From: Promethearchaeota archaeon
GTDB taxonomy: Archaea; Asgardarchaeota; Lokiarchaeia; Sigynarchaeales; SOKP01
Reading direction: 5' to 3'
Length of the DNA stretch: 22,678 nucleotides
Assembly: GCA_019894735.1 (NCBI GenBank)
Contig: JAGXOB010000005.1
Location: 35,833-58,510 of the forward strand
Shown: positions 16,223 through 22,678 of the stretch, in pieces
How the letters are laid out: the number at the start of each line of letters is the position of its first letter
Numbering within the stretch: position 1 is the stretch's first letter
The notes under the pieces: model-generated
The model's input: the letters and a program-made list of their open reading frames with translations, nothing else
Databases searched by the model: none
What the model was told of the DNA's origin: nothing
Made by a program: the position numbers and the translations under genes

Positions 16223-17116
16223 TTATATTATTTTTGAAAGCTCTACAAACTTCTTCTGTATTTCCGTTTTGACATTGGTAGAAATTCCAGTAAATGAATC
16301 TGAAGTGAATTTAATCTTACCGTCGGAAATTGAGAATTCGCAGACTTTGCCATCCATATGCTCGACAGAATATCCCCCATTCTCTTTCTTCGAAATCCAT
16401 ATATCATCGTAATGATCTAACACTCCAATTATAACAAATCCTATCTTTGCTTGGATGTTAAGACCTAAGTTAGATTTGGGAGTGCTAATTTGTTCTACTG
16501 TGGAATCAGGGTCCGGTTTTTTAATTAATTTTTCAATTGGTGTGCTGATTTTTGGAGTTTCAGCTTTCGTATCATATTCTGAGGCCGGTGCCATTGTTGG
16601 TTTAGGTTGAACTACTTGTTTTATGGGTTCTGGTTTACTTATTGGTTTGTGTATCGGTTCTGGTGTGAATTTTGGTTCAGCTTTTGGTTCGGGTTTAGTT
16701 TCAGCTTTAGGTGTGGGTTTAATTGCTGAAGGAAAGGCTTCTTCTAAATCGAAAGTAACAGTATAATCATCTAAGGGTTTAAAATTTTTATTTAACAAAG
16801 TTTGAAGCTCGTCATTTAAGTCATCTATTTCTGATACTCTGCCAATTTTCCGTTGATCTATTTCTTTTAAATCTCTAATATCTCTTCCCACTATACTTTT
16901 ACCTACTGAAAATCCATGCCCTTTTAATGATTCTGCCTGCCTAAGAGCGGTTCTCCTTGAAACCAAACCTTGCTTAGCTCCATACCACAAGAAAAGCGAA
17001 GAAGACCCTTCATCTAATATTATTATATTAGTATCAGGCGTTAGATTTTCTTTAGACCATTTTATAGGCTCACTTACGCCGCCTTCCAAAACTTGAAACA
17101 TTATTGCGAATTCCAT
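16223..17116 (-). CDS. Gelsolin-like domain protein with proline-rich linker
   Basis: The protein has 297 residues in three parts. Residues 1-100 resemble a single gelsolin/villin repeat: hydrophobic strand TNIIILDEG, then SLFLWYGAKQG (the family's iyvWxGk), then a helix with RRTALRQAESLKGHG and the phrase VGRDIRDLKEID. Residues 130-215 are a low-complexity linker rich in Pro, Lys and Glu (KPEPK-type repeats). Residues 215-297 form a small alpha/beta domain I do not recognise. Gelsolin-family proteins of Asgard archaea are known and some regulate actin. Here only one repeat is present, so actin or calcium binding is inference. There is no signal peptide, so the product is cytoplasmic. The Met at codon 6 is a possible alternative start. 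The gene is divergent from hisC. Confidence 0.72.
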   Translation of the reverse strand: MEFAIMFQVLEGGVSEPIKWSKENLTPDTNIIILDEGSSSLFLWYGAKQGLVSRRTALRQAESLKGHGFSVGKSIVGRDIRDLKEIDQRKIGRVSEIDDLNDELQTLLNKNFKPLDDYTVTFDLEEAFPSAIKPTPKAETKPEPKAEPKFTPEPIHKPISKPEPIKQVVQPKPTMAPASEYDTKAETPKISTPIEKLIKKPDPDSTVEQISTPKSNLGLNIQAKIGFVIIGVLDHYDDIWISKKENGGYSVEHMDGKVCEFSISDGKIKFTSDSFTGISTNVKTEIQKKFVELSKII

Positions 17117-17329
17117 GAATACTCTTCTCTGCTATAAATAATTATCCTCATTAAATAATATTATAAAAATAATAGATTTCATACATTTAAAAATTGGTTT
17201 TTTAATCTGTTTTTTCAATAATACAAAAAAGAATAGCACAAAGACAAAAAATAAATGGTAGTAATTTGTAACTTTAACTATTAAGAATTAACTGGTAATC
17301 AATCTATTTCTAAATACAAGGTAAATAAA

Positions 17330-18421
17330 ATGGAAATTGAAAATTTATTTAGAGAAAATCTTCAAAAATATAATTCGTATGAGACAGAAGAACATCCTGA
17401 AGGCGAAGGTTGGATAAAATTAAATATTAATGAAAATGCATATCCACCAATCAAAGAAATACTCGAAGATATAAATTCCGCTTTAGAAAATAAAGATTTA
17501 TTGAGAAAATATCCCGATCCTTTAGCTCTTGAGCTTCGTAAAGCGATTCTCAATCAACTTTTAAGAGATAAAGATACTTTAACTAATAGAAATACAGTTT
17601 TTATAGGAAACGGCTCGGATGAAGTTTTAGATGTTATATTTAAAGTATTCGTTAATCCTGGTGATGAGGTTATCATTTTTTACCCAACTTTTAATTTATA
17701 TAAAGTTTTAGCTACCCTATACGATGCAAAAATAAATGAGATAAAATTAAACGACGATTTTTCTATACCAGAGAGTATCTATGACCAAAAGGGTAAACTC
17801 TTGTTTATAAATTCTCCAAACGATCCAAATGGAAAATCGTTTGATAACGATATGATACTTAAAATTTGCTACAATTTCCCTGGAATTGTTGTAGTAGATG
17901 AAGCCTATGCCGATTTTTCCGACTATACATGTCTACCATTATTAAAGGATGTACAAAATTTAATTGTTTGTCGTAGTTTTTCAAAAACATTCTCAATTGC
18001 ATCTTTAAGAATTGGTTATGCATTAGCTGACGCAACAATTGTTAAAGAAATGAATAGAGTTAAGTTACCTTTTAATACGAATCACATCGCACAAATTGCA
18101 GCTATTTCTTGTATTAAACATAGGAATAAAGTATACGAACAAAATAAGAAAATAATTGCGGAAAGAAAAAGACTCTCAGAAAAACTAAACAATTATAACG
18201 GCATAAGTGTTCTTCCTTCAGATGCGAACTTTATATTTATAAAATTTAATGATAAATCTAAAACTTTGAAATTCTTATGGGATTTAAAAGATCTCAAAAT
18301 TTTGGTAAGACATTTCAGTAAACCAGGACTTTATAATTATATAAGAATCTCTATTGGGACAAAAGAAGAAAACAATAAATTTTTAGAAGTATTTAATTCC
18401 GTTGCTGCTAAATATTTATAA
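17330..18421 (+). CDS. hisC: Histidinol-phosphate aminotransferase
   Basis: This PLP enzyme transfers an amino group from glutamate to imidazole-acetol phosphate in histidine synthesis. The 363 residues are the usual HisC length. The N-terminal KLNINENAYPP (residues 30-40) is the HisC version of LxxNENPxxP. FIGNGSDEVLD lies near residues 91-101, NSPNDPNG at 161-168 and VVVDEAYADF at 187-196. The PLP-binding lysine is K219 in CRSFSKTFSIASLRIGYA, and the C-terminal phosphate-binding arginine lies in YIRISIG. AAGG (17318-17321) sits 8 bases before the ATG as a Shine-Dalgarno. Other his biosynthesis genes are not adjacent, so the gene appears isolated, as is often the case in archaea. The function is secure, although some HisC-like enzymes act on aromatic substrates. 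Confidence 0.94.
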   Translation: MEIENLFRENLQKYNSYETEEHPEGEGWIKLNINENAYPPIKEILEDINSALENKDLLRKYPDPLALELRKAILNQLLRDKDTLTNRNTVFIGNGSDEVLDVIFKVFVNPGDEVIIFYPTFNLYKVLATLYDAKINEIKLNDDFSIPESIYDQKGKLLFINSPNDPNGKSFDNDMILKICYNFPGIVVVDEAYADFSDYTCLPLLKDVQNLIVCRSFSKTFSIASLRIGYALADATIVKEMNRVKLPFNTNHIAQIAAISCIKHRNKVYEQNKKIIAERKRLSEKLNNYNGISVLPSDANFIFIKFNDKSKTLKFLWDLKDLKILVRHFSKPGLYNYIRISIGTKEENNKFLEVFNSVAAKYL

Positions 18422-18493
18422 TCCTAATATATTTATACAAAATTTTTTATTTTCTTTACATATTAAATAAATATTAGATTTAATTATCCAAAA

Positions 18494-18507
18494 CATATTT
18501 AAATTAT
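18494..18507 (+). promoter_or_regulatory. TATA-like promoter element before the zinc-ribbon gene
   Basis: ACATATTTAAATTA at 18493-18506 predicts a transcription start near 18522-18530. That places the mRNA start close to the first codon of the proposed zinc-ribbon frame and downstream of the GTG at 18510. Confidence 0.4.
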
Positions 18508-18524
18508 TAGTGAGTTGGTTTTGA

Positions 18525-19697
18525 ATCCCTAATCCTCTATTTCCAAATAAGATAGAACATATTGTATGCGAAAATTGTGGATATAAGATCGTAAAACCTT
18601 ATCCAAAAGACCAGCTCTGCCCAAATTGCAGTAAATATTTACCTCTCAAATATGCTGATAACACAGATGAAGAATCGAAAAAACTCGTTCCTAAAGAATT
18701 CGAACCTAAAACAGAAACAGCATCTTCAAGAATACAAGGGGTCAGAACAAGACAAGTGACAACCGCAATTTCTCTAGATGATGATAAAATCGATCTAAAA
18801 GGGGGAAATGAGTATGTTAAATTTTGTGGTATAACATCAGTAGAGAGAACTCCATTATTTGCAAGTAATAAAAGACTTCTTTTTTTATTGGAACTGACTA
18901 ATAATTTAGATTTCATAGCAACCAGTATTTTAGGTGGCGATCTTGACAAAATGCTTCTCAAATCTGAAAACAACGGAACAGATAAATGTCAATTCTTTGA
19001 AAGGAACAATATTATTTACATCCTTTATGGGAAATTTCCCGATAAAAAAGGTAAATGGGTTCTTGAACAAATGGCGAAATATTTCTCAGATCTGGTTCGT
19101 GGTAAGGACGTGAACAACTTAAGTAAGATTGATAAATTCGATATTGAAAAGAAATTTAAAGGGCATCTCCTTTTTATTTTCAAAGAGTATATGCGATTAC
19201 AAGATGTATTTTCAGATCAAGAAATTCCTTATGTTGAGGATTGGATTAGATTAGATTATGTCGGTTTATCTTCCATGTCAATAGGAGTGATATCTCTATT
19301 ACTCGATGAGGAAGAACAGTTGAACGTTAATGTGCCTGGTGAATTTGAGGACCCTGCTGAAGAGGTAGAGATGAAAGAATCCCTTCTAACAGCAAAAATA
19401 GAAGCGATAGCAGCAAATACGTTAGGGAATACGGGTGCTTATCCGCGTTGGATAGCCGTTAGATTAGGATTTCAAATGTATAGATTTTTAACCTTTAAAA
19501 AATATAGAAACGACTATTTCCTTTCATGTTTAACAGAGGGAAATTTAAAAAAGATCGATAATATTGAAGCTCAAATAGAGCCTATTTTGTACCACGGAAT
19601 AGACACTCCCTTTTCTGGAAATTTAAGACCTTTTAATAAACTGAAAGGTACCATTAAAGAATTAGTTAGTAACGTTCCAGGTAGAAAATTTACTTAA
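18525..19697 (+). CDS. Zinc-ribbon protein, possibly with a longin/roadblock-like domain; start codon unclear
   Basis: The frame encodes an N-terminal zinc ribbon, VCENCGYK and QLCPNC with C15, C18, C32 and C35 counted from 18525. A charged linker (residues 40-78) and a domain of about 300 residues follow. Within it, FASNKRLLFLLELTNNLDFI and IIYILYGKFPDKKGKWVLEQ recall longin or roadblock-type folds, which is a weak inference. The first ordinary start, GTG at 18756, would remove the whole zinc ribbon. Between the in-frame TGA at 18522-18524 and the first Cys there is no ATG, GTG or TTG. ATC 18525 (giving MPNPLFPNKIEH) or ATA 18552 are the candidates. Of these, ATC 18525 matches the transcription start expected from the TATA element. 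Function is unknown; a regulatory or trafficking adaptor is conceivable. Confidence 0.7.
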   Translation: MPNPLFPNKIEHIVCENCGYKIVKPYPKDQLCPNCSKYLPLKYADNTDEESKKLVPKEFEPKTETASSRIQGVRTRQVTTAISLDDDKIDLKGGNEYVKFCGITSVERTPLFASNKRLLFLLELTNNLDFIATSILGGDLDKMLLKSENNGTDKCQFFERNNIIYILYGKFPDKKGKWVLEQMAKYFSDLVRGKDVNNLSKIDKFDIEKKFKGHLLFIFKEYMRLQDVFSDQEIPYVEDWIRLDYVGLSSMSIGVISLLLDEEEQLNVNVPGEFEDPAEEVEMKESLLTAKIEAIAANTLGNTGAYPRWIAVRLGFQMYRFLTFKKYRNDYFLSCLTEGNLKKIDNIEAQIEPILYHGIDTPFSGNLRPFNKLKGTIKELVSNVPGRKFT

Positions 19698-19734
19698 CTT
19701 TTTTAATTTTAAATTGTCTTTATTAAATTAAATT

Positions 19735-19747
19735 CTCTATAAAAAAT
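19735..19747 (+). promoter_or_regulatory. TATA-like promoter element before the third LRR gene
   Basis: TCTATAAAAAATA lies 22-34 nt upstream of the ATG at 19769. This fits a leaderless transcript, and no Shine-Dalgarno is present. Confidence 0.45.
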
Positions 19748-19768
19748 AATTTTCTACAAAATCACCTC

Positions 19769-20722
19769 ATGGAATTAAATCCTAATCGCATTTATGAAGA
19801 TTACATAAATAAACATCTCGATAAGTTTACAGTTATTAAACATTTAATTTCAATCATTGAAAATTACGACGATAATATAATTAGAGAAGAATCAGTTAAA
19901 GTTCTTTGCAAATTGAAATTAATCAGTGAGAATTTATTCGATTTATTCGAAAATTTACTGCTTTCTGATTCAAGTGAAAAAATAAGGAATGCTGCGGCAA
20001 ATTATTTAAGCGAACATCATCTTAACAATAGTTTAGCGGTATTTAAATGGTCAATTCAACATGAAGAGTCCTACAATTGCTTATTAACGATCGTTAAAGC
20101 TCTGGTGAAACTCAACTCTAAAGGATCAAAAACTGCTTTAATTGAACAAATAAAGAAGATTAGAAAAACTCAACACATAAACCTTGAAAAAGGTTATGAA
20201 AATAAAAGATACAAAAAAGCTTTAAAACCTCTAATCAAAAGAAATAAAATCACTAGTTTTTCCCATAAACAGCTTGGTGAGATTCTTATTAACTTTTTTA
20301 CTATTAAAACATTAATTGAAAAGATTCCAAATGTTTATTTTAAATTAAATTCTGCAAACTTATTGGTTGAGACATTAGATTTATCTGATTATCTTGAATT
20401 TGAAGTAAAAGGAACTCCGTGGGGTTGGAAAAATAATATACGAATTCTTTCTGAACTTCCCGAATTAGATAATTTAAAGAATCTGAAAAAGCTCGATCTA
20501 TCGAATAATCATATAGAAAATGTAAAAGGTTTAGTGGGTTTAAAAAATTTAACTCATTTAGTATTATCGAATAACAAAATTAGCGATATTGATAATTTAG
20601 AATATATAAAACAGCTTTCAAATCTTCAATTTTTAGATTTATGTGGGAACGCAATTGTTAATTTTGTTAAAAAAGATGATTTTAATGCAAATGTGAGAGT
20701 TTTACTAAATCGATTTATATAA
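19769..20722 (+). CDS. HEAT-like plus short SDS22-type LRR protein (paralogue 3)
   Basis: The 317-residue protein is paralogous to the two LRR proteins of 11405-14300 over its N-terminal half: MELNPNRIYED, LDKFTVIKHLISIIEN, LFENLLLSDSSEKIRNAAA and IQHEESYNCLLTIVKAL. The middle region (residues about 125-200, with FSHKQLGEILINFFTIKTL) is also shared. The LRR part differs. Only about three repeats remain, and they are of the SDS22 type of about 22 residues with isoleucine after the Asn and no LP motif, as in LKKLDLSNNHIENVKGL and LTHLVLSNNKISDI. The C-terminus, with FVKKDDFNANVRVLLNRF, caps the array and does not look truncated. The product is cytoplasmic and probably binds proteins; the partner is unknown. 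The gene converges with the RuBisCO-like gene. Confidence 0.88.
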   Translation: MELNPNRIYEDYINKHLDKFTVIKHLISIIENYDDNIIREESVKVLCKLKLISENLFDLFENLLLSDSSEKIRNAAANYLSEHHLNNSLAVFKWSIQHEESYNCLLTIVKALVKLNSKGSKTALIEQIKKIRKTQHINLEKGYENKRYKKALKPLIKRNKITSFSHKQLGEILINFFTIKTLIEKIPNVYFKLNSANLLVETLDLSDYLEFEVKGTPWGWKNNIRILSELPELDNLKNLKKLDLSNNHIENVKGLVGLKNLTHLVLSNNKISDIDNLEYIKQLSNLQFLDLCGNAIVNFVKKDDFNANVRVLLNRFI

Positions 20723-20740
20723 TAGCTTCAATCTTGAAAT

Positions 20741-20761
20741 AAGAAATAAAAAAAATTAAAA
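20741..20761 (-). terminator. T-rich terminator of the RuBisCO-like gene
   Basis: On the minus strand the stop is followed by TTTTAATTTTTTTTATTTCT, including eight consecutive Ts. This suits archaeal termination. Confidence 0.45.
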
Positions 20762-22105
20762 TTATTCAATTAGCTGAGTCTTTCCAGTTCCCCATACTCC
20801 GAGTGCTTTACCTAGTTCTTCGTGATCTTTTGCGTAATTTTTAACTTCGATTCCGTTCATTACAGCATAAATTGCTTGTCTAAACGCTTTTGCGCCAGCA
20901 ATTGGACCATCAGGATGACTGTGAATTCCTCCACCACTTCCTATTAGAATATCTTTTCCGGCTTCTTTCATAGTTTTCTCAACCATTCCCTGAGTAATTC
21001 CTCCGCTTGGCATTGGTAAAGTCGGTTTTATGTGTTGGAATGGATATCGTAACGCTTTTAGGTTTTGTTCGTACCTTTCTTCTAATATCTCTGCCTTACC
21101 ATAGGGCGCGGGAATAACAACTGTATCAGCTCCACACATTCTTGGGAATTTTGCTAACACAAGCATGCTTGTTAAACCGGTCCATTCTCCTCCAATATAA
21201 GCGCCTCCAAAGTCCATGTGACCCAGCACTGGTACTTTAATAGAAGGATCTTCGCAGACAGCTCGTAATGCTTCGAAACCAGCAGATAGATAATTAATCA
21301 TCAATGCATTCGCACCCATCTCAACCATTTTATCAGCATATTCAAACATCTCAGGAAATTTACTCGTAATGTTAATAGTGTATAGCGTCTTTTCTCCTTT
21401 TTCAGAGTCTGCTCTATCTATAGATTCCATAACTGCTGAAATACGATCTTCTAATGTATTGAAGGCGGGATTTGCAATAAGTTCATCATCCTTTACGACA
21501 TCACACCCTCCAACAGCAGCTTTATAAACTAAATCTGCTGCGACATCACATGTATGGCCGGTACAAGGTTTCACCATATTATTTAACAGAGGACGTTCGG
21601 GAACTTTTAGAAGTTTTCGTAACCCATCAATTCCGAATTTTGGCCCTTTAAAATCCTCTAAATAGGCCTTAGGAAATGCAAGATCCACTAATTTTAACCC
21701 GTGAGTTAAACTTATGTTCCCAATTACGGATGTAAGAAGCATTGGAATACCGTCTCCCTTTATGTTTGAGATAGGAAAACCAATTTGAACGAAATATTGT
21801 CTATCCGGATGGTCTGCCTTAGGTGGAAGTATATACTCATAGAATGGAAGTTCATACACGCCAAGCACTCTCGCTACGTGTTCTTTACGAACTTCTGCCG
21901 TTTCAGCAGGTACTCTTACCCAGGTTCCAGTTGATTGTTCAATAGCAGCAAACCTAGATAAATAGTTAACATTCATCCCACGAGGCCTTTTGATAATGTA
22001 AGAGGCAATTATGTAAGACTCAAGATCGATACCATCTAATCCAATCGCTTCTGGAACATCTAAATATTGCTTGCAACTTTCATAATATTCTTCTTCAGGT
22101 GCCAT
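20762..22105 (-). CDS. RuBisCO-like protein (large-subunit superfamily, probably form IV)
   Basis: This 447-residue protein belongs to the RuBisCO large-subunit superfamily. Judged against spinach numbering by eye, conserved positions are E60 (E56 here), T65 (T61), N123 (N130), K175 (K179), the carbamylated K201 with D203 and E204 (VVKDDE, K205-E208), H294 (H296), K334 (K337), S379 and the GSGGG phosphate loop. Replaced positions are K177 (C181), R295 (M297), H298 (G300), H325 (T328) and H327 (V330). Metal binding and enolisation therefore look possible, but RuBP carboxylation does not. An enolase, isomerase or decarboxylase role like other RuBisCO-like proteins is more likely. I chose ATG 22105, giving MAPEEEYYES, over an upstream GTG at 22156 that adds 17 residues unlike the family. 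Confidence 0.88.
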   Translation of the reverse strand: MAPEEEYYESCKQYLDVPEAIGLDGIDLESYIIASYIIKRPRGMNVNYLSRFAAIEQSTGTWVRVPAETAEVRKEHVARVLGVYELPFYEYILPPKADHPDRQYFVQIGFPISNIKGDGIPMLLTSVIGNISLTHGLKLVDLAFPKAYLEDFKGPKFGIDGLRKLLKVPERPLLNNMVKPCTGHTCDVAADLVYKAAVGGCDVVKDDELIANPAFNTLEDRISAVMESIDRADSEKGEKTLYTINITSKFPEMFEYADKMVEMGANALMINYLSAGFEALRAVCEDPSIKVPVLGHMDFGGAYIGGEWTGLTSMLVLAKFPRMCGADTVVIPAPYGKAEILEERYEQNLKALRYPFQHIKPTLPMPSGGITQGMVEKTMKEAGKDILIGSGGGIHSHPDGPIAGAKAFRQAIYAVMNGIEVKNYAKDHEELGKALGVWGTGKTQLIE

Positions 22106-22161
22106 AATTATATCGAAGAAAATAATATTAGAATATTGAAAAATATTGTTATTCACAGAAA

Positions 22162-22198
22162 TAATTAAAATAAAAATAAAAAAAAAAATAAAAAAAAT
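22162..22198 (-). terminator. T-rich terminator after the winged-helix-like gene
   Basis: The minus strand directly after the stop codon is almost pure T (interrupted by single A bases) for about 35 bases. It probably ends the upstream transcript and separates it from the RuBisCO-like gene. Confidence 0.5.
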
Positions 22199-22678
22199 TT
22201 AATCTTCGGATTTAACCGTTGATTTTAAATTAAGATATGTATTTTCAAGAATATTTAGATACTCAATTAACACTTGATCTGCTTTTGATTTCTTCTCGTA
22301 TTCTGATTTAATGATATTCAACAAGTATTTTGGAAAGATTTTGTCTACATAAAAATCTGATAGCAATGCATAATATTCGTTATTTCTGTCGTCTTGGAAG
22401 ACTTGAATCATTTGAGTTTCCCAGAGCATTTTCAGAACTTCGTCGATGTCATCCACGCCTTTCTTTTTAAGTTTCTCAAGATCGTTTTTAGTTACTATTG
22501 CCGTTCTTAGCAATCGCAACGTTTCATAAACTTGAGGGTTTATGATATTATCGATTAACCTGAGATTGTCTTGTTCAGATGGTCGATAGTTTTGAAAGTA
22601 TTTCTTCGTCTCCGTTCTATAATCAGATGCTAATTTAGAAGGTAAACCTCTATCGCTGGGATCTTTTAACAAATTAAC
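22199..22678 (-). CDS. C-terminal part of a possible winged-helix protein (5' end cut by window)
   Basis: The frame is open to the right edge, so the true start lies outside; about 159 residues are visible. The first codon resembling a start is an internal TTG near the edge. Residues around VYETLRLLRTAIVTKNDLEK and VDDIDEVLKMLWETQMIQVF, followed by NNEYYALLSDFYVDKIFPKY, have the pattern of a winged helix-turn-helix: three helices, then a beta hairpin. A C-terminal helix rich in Lys and Glu follows. The N-terminal phrase DPSDRGLPSKLASDYRTETK belongs to an upstream part I cannot see. A DNA-binding regulator or a protein-interaction winged helix would both fit. I do not recognise the family. Confidence 0.6.
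   Translation of the reverse strand, partial: VNLLKDPSDRGLPSKLASDYRTETKKYFQNYRPSEQDNLRLIDNIINPQVYETLRLLRTAIVTKNDLEKLKKKGVDDIDEVLKMLWETQMIQVFQDDRNNEYYALLSDFYVDKIFPKYLLNIIKSEYEKKSKADQVLIEYLNILENTYLNLKSTVKSED

Noticed and set aside
16470..16740. A CRISPR or minisatellite in the gelsolin-like gene
   Set aside because: The approximate DNA repetition reflects Pro/Lys/Glu codons of a linker; the units are irregular and in frame.
20762..22105. Bona fide form III RuBisCO
   Set aside because: Positions equivalent to K177, R295, H298 and H327 are replaced, so a carboxylase is unlikely despite the conserved KDDE metal motif.
1..22678. tRNA, rRNA, CRISPR array, IS element or prophage
   Set aside because: No cloverleaf-like sequence, regular spaced repeat, transposase or phage protein was seen in the gaps or frames.

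Overview
The window looks like chromosomal DNA of an Asgard archaeon, most probably of the Lokiarchaeia. It is very AT-rich. Several genes are of archaeal type: AMP phosphorylase, an ATP-dependent DNA ligase with a KLDGER motif, and HisRS without the bacterial motif-3 arginine. There is a gelsolin-like protein, there are several leucine-rich-repeat (LRR) proteins, and promoter-like TATA elements often sit about 25-30 nt upstream of the start codon, as in leaderless transcripts. Most telling is a two-gene heterodisulfide-reductase operon with in-frame UGA codons at conserved cysteine positions, followed by a 3'UTR hairpin with features of a eukaryotic-like SECIS. That combination has been described for Lokiarchaeota.

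Layout. Positions 1-3471 hold the 3' part of hisS, a multi-pass membrane protein, pyrF and a convergent small membrane protein. Positions 3681-6213 hold the selenoprotein operon: hdrA with three UGA codons, vhuD/mvhD with two, and one SECIS-like element. Read conventionally, hdrA would be split and partly lost, and vhuD would be missed entirely. Positions 6375-9579 hold a membrane protein built from two tandem copies, an alpha-solenoid plus Ig-like protein and a convergent M24 metallopeptidase. Positions 9743-14300 hold AMP phosphorylase and two adjacent HEAT-like/LRR paralogues. Positions 14348-18421 hold DNA ligase, the gelsolin-like protein (both on the minus strand) and hisC. Positions 18525-22678 hold a zinc-ribbon protein, a third LRR paralogue, a RuBisCO-like protein and a cut-off winged-helix-like gene.

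How the genes relate. HdrA and VhuD/MvhD form the flavin/iron-sulfur core that links a hydrogenase or formate dehydrogenase to heterodisulfide reductase; HdrB, HdrC and the partner enzyme are not in the window. AMP phosphorylase and a RuBisCO-family protein suggest the archaeal nucleoside-monophosphate salvage route. However, the RuBisCO-family protein lacks several catalytic residues and is better read as a RuBisCO-like protein. The other genes are housekeeping (hisS, pyrF, hisC, lig) or Asgard accessory proteins built from eukaryote-like domains. I see no tRNA, rRNA, CRISPR array, transposase or phage gene. All gaps between genes are shorter than 300 bases.
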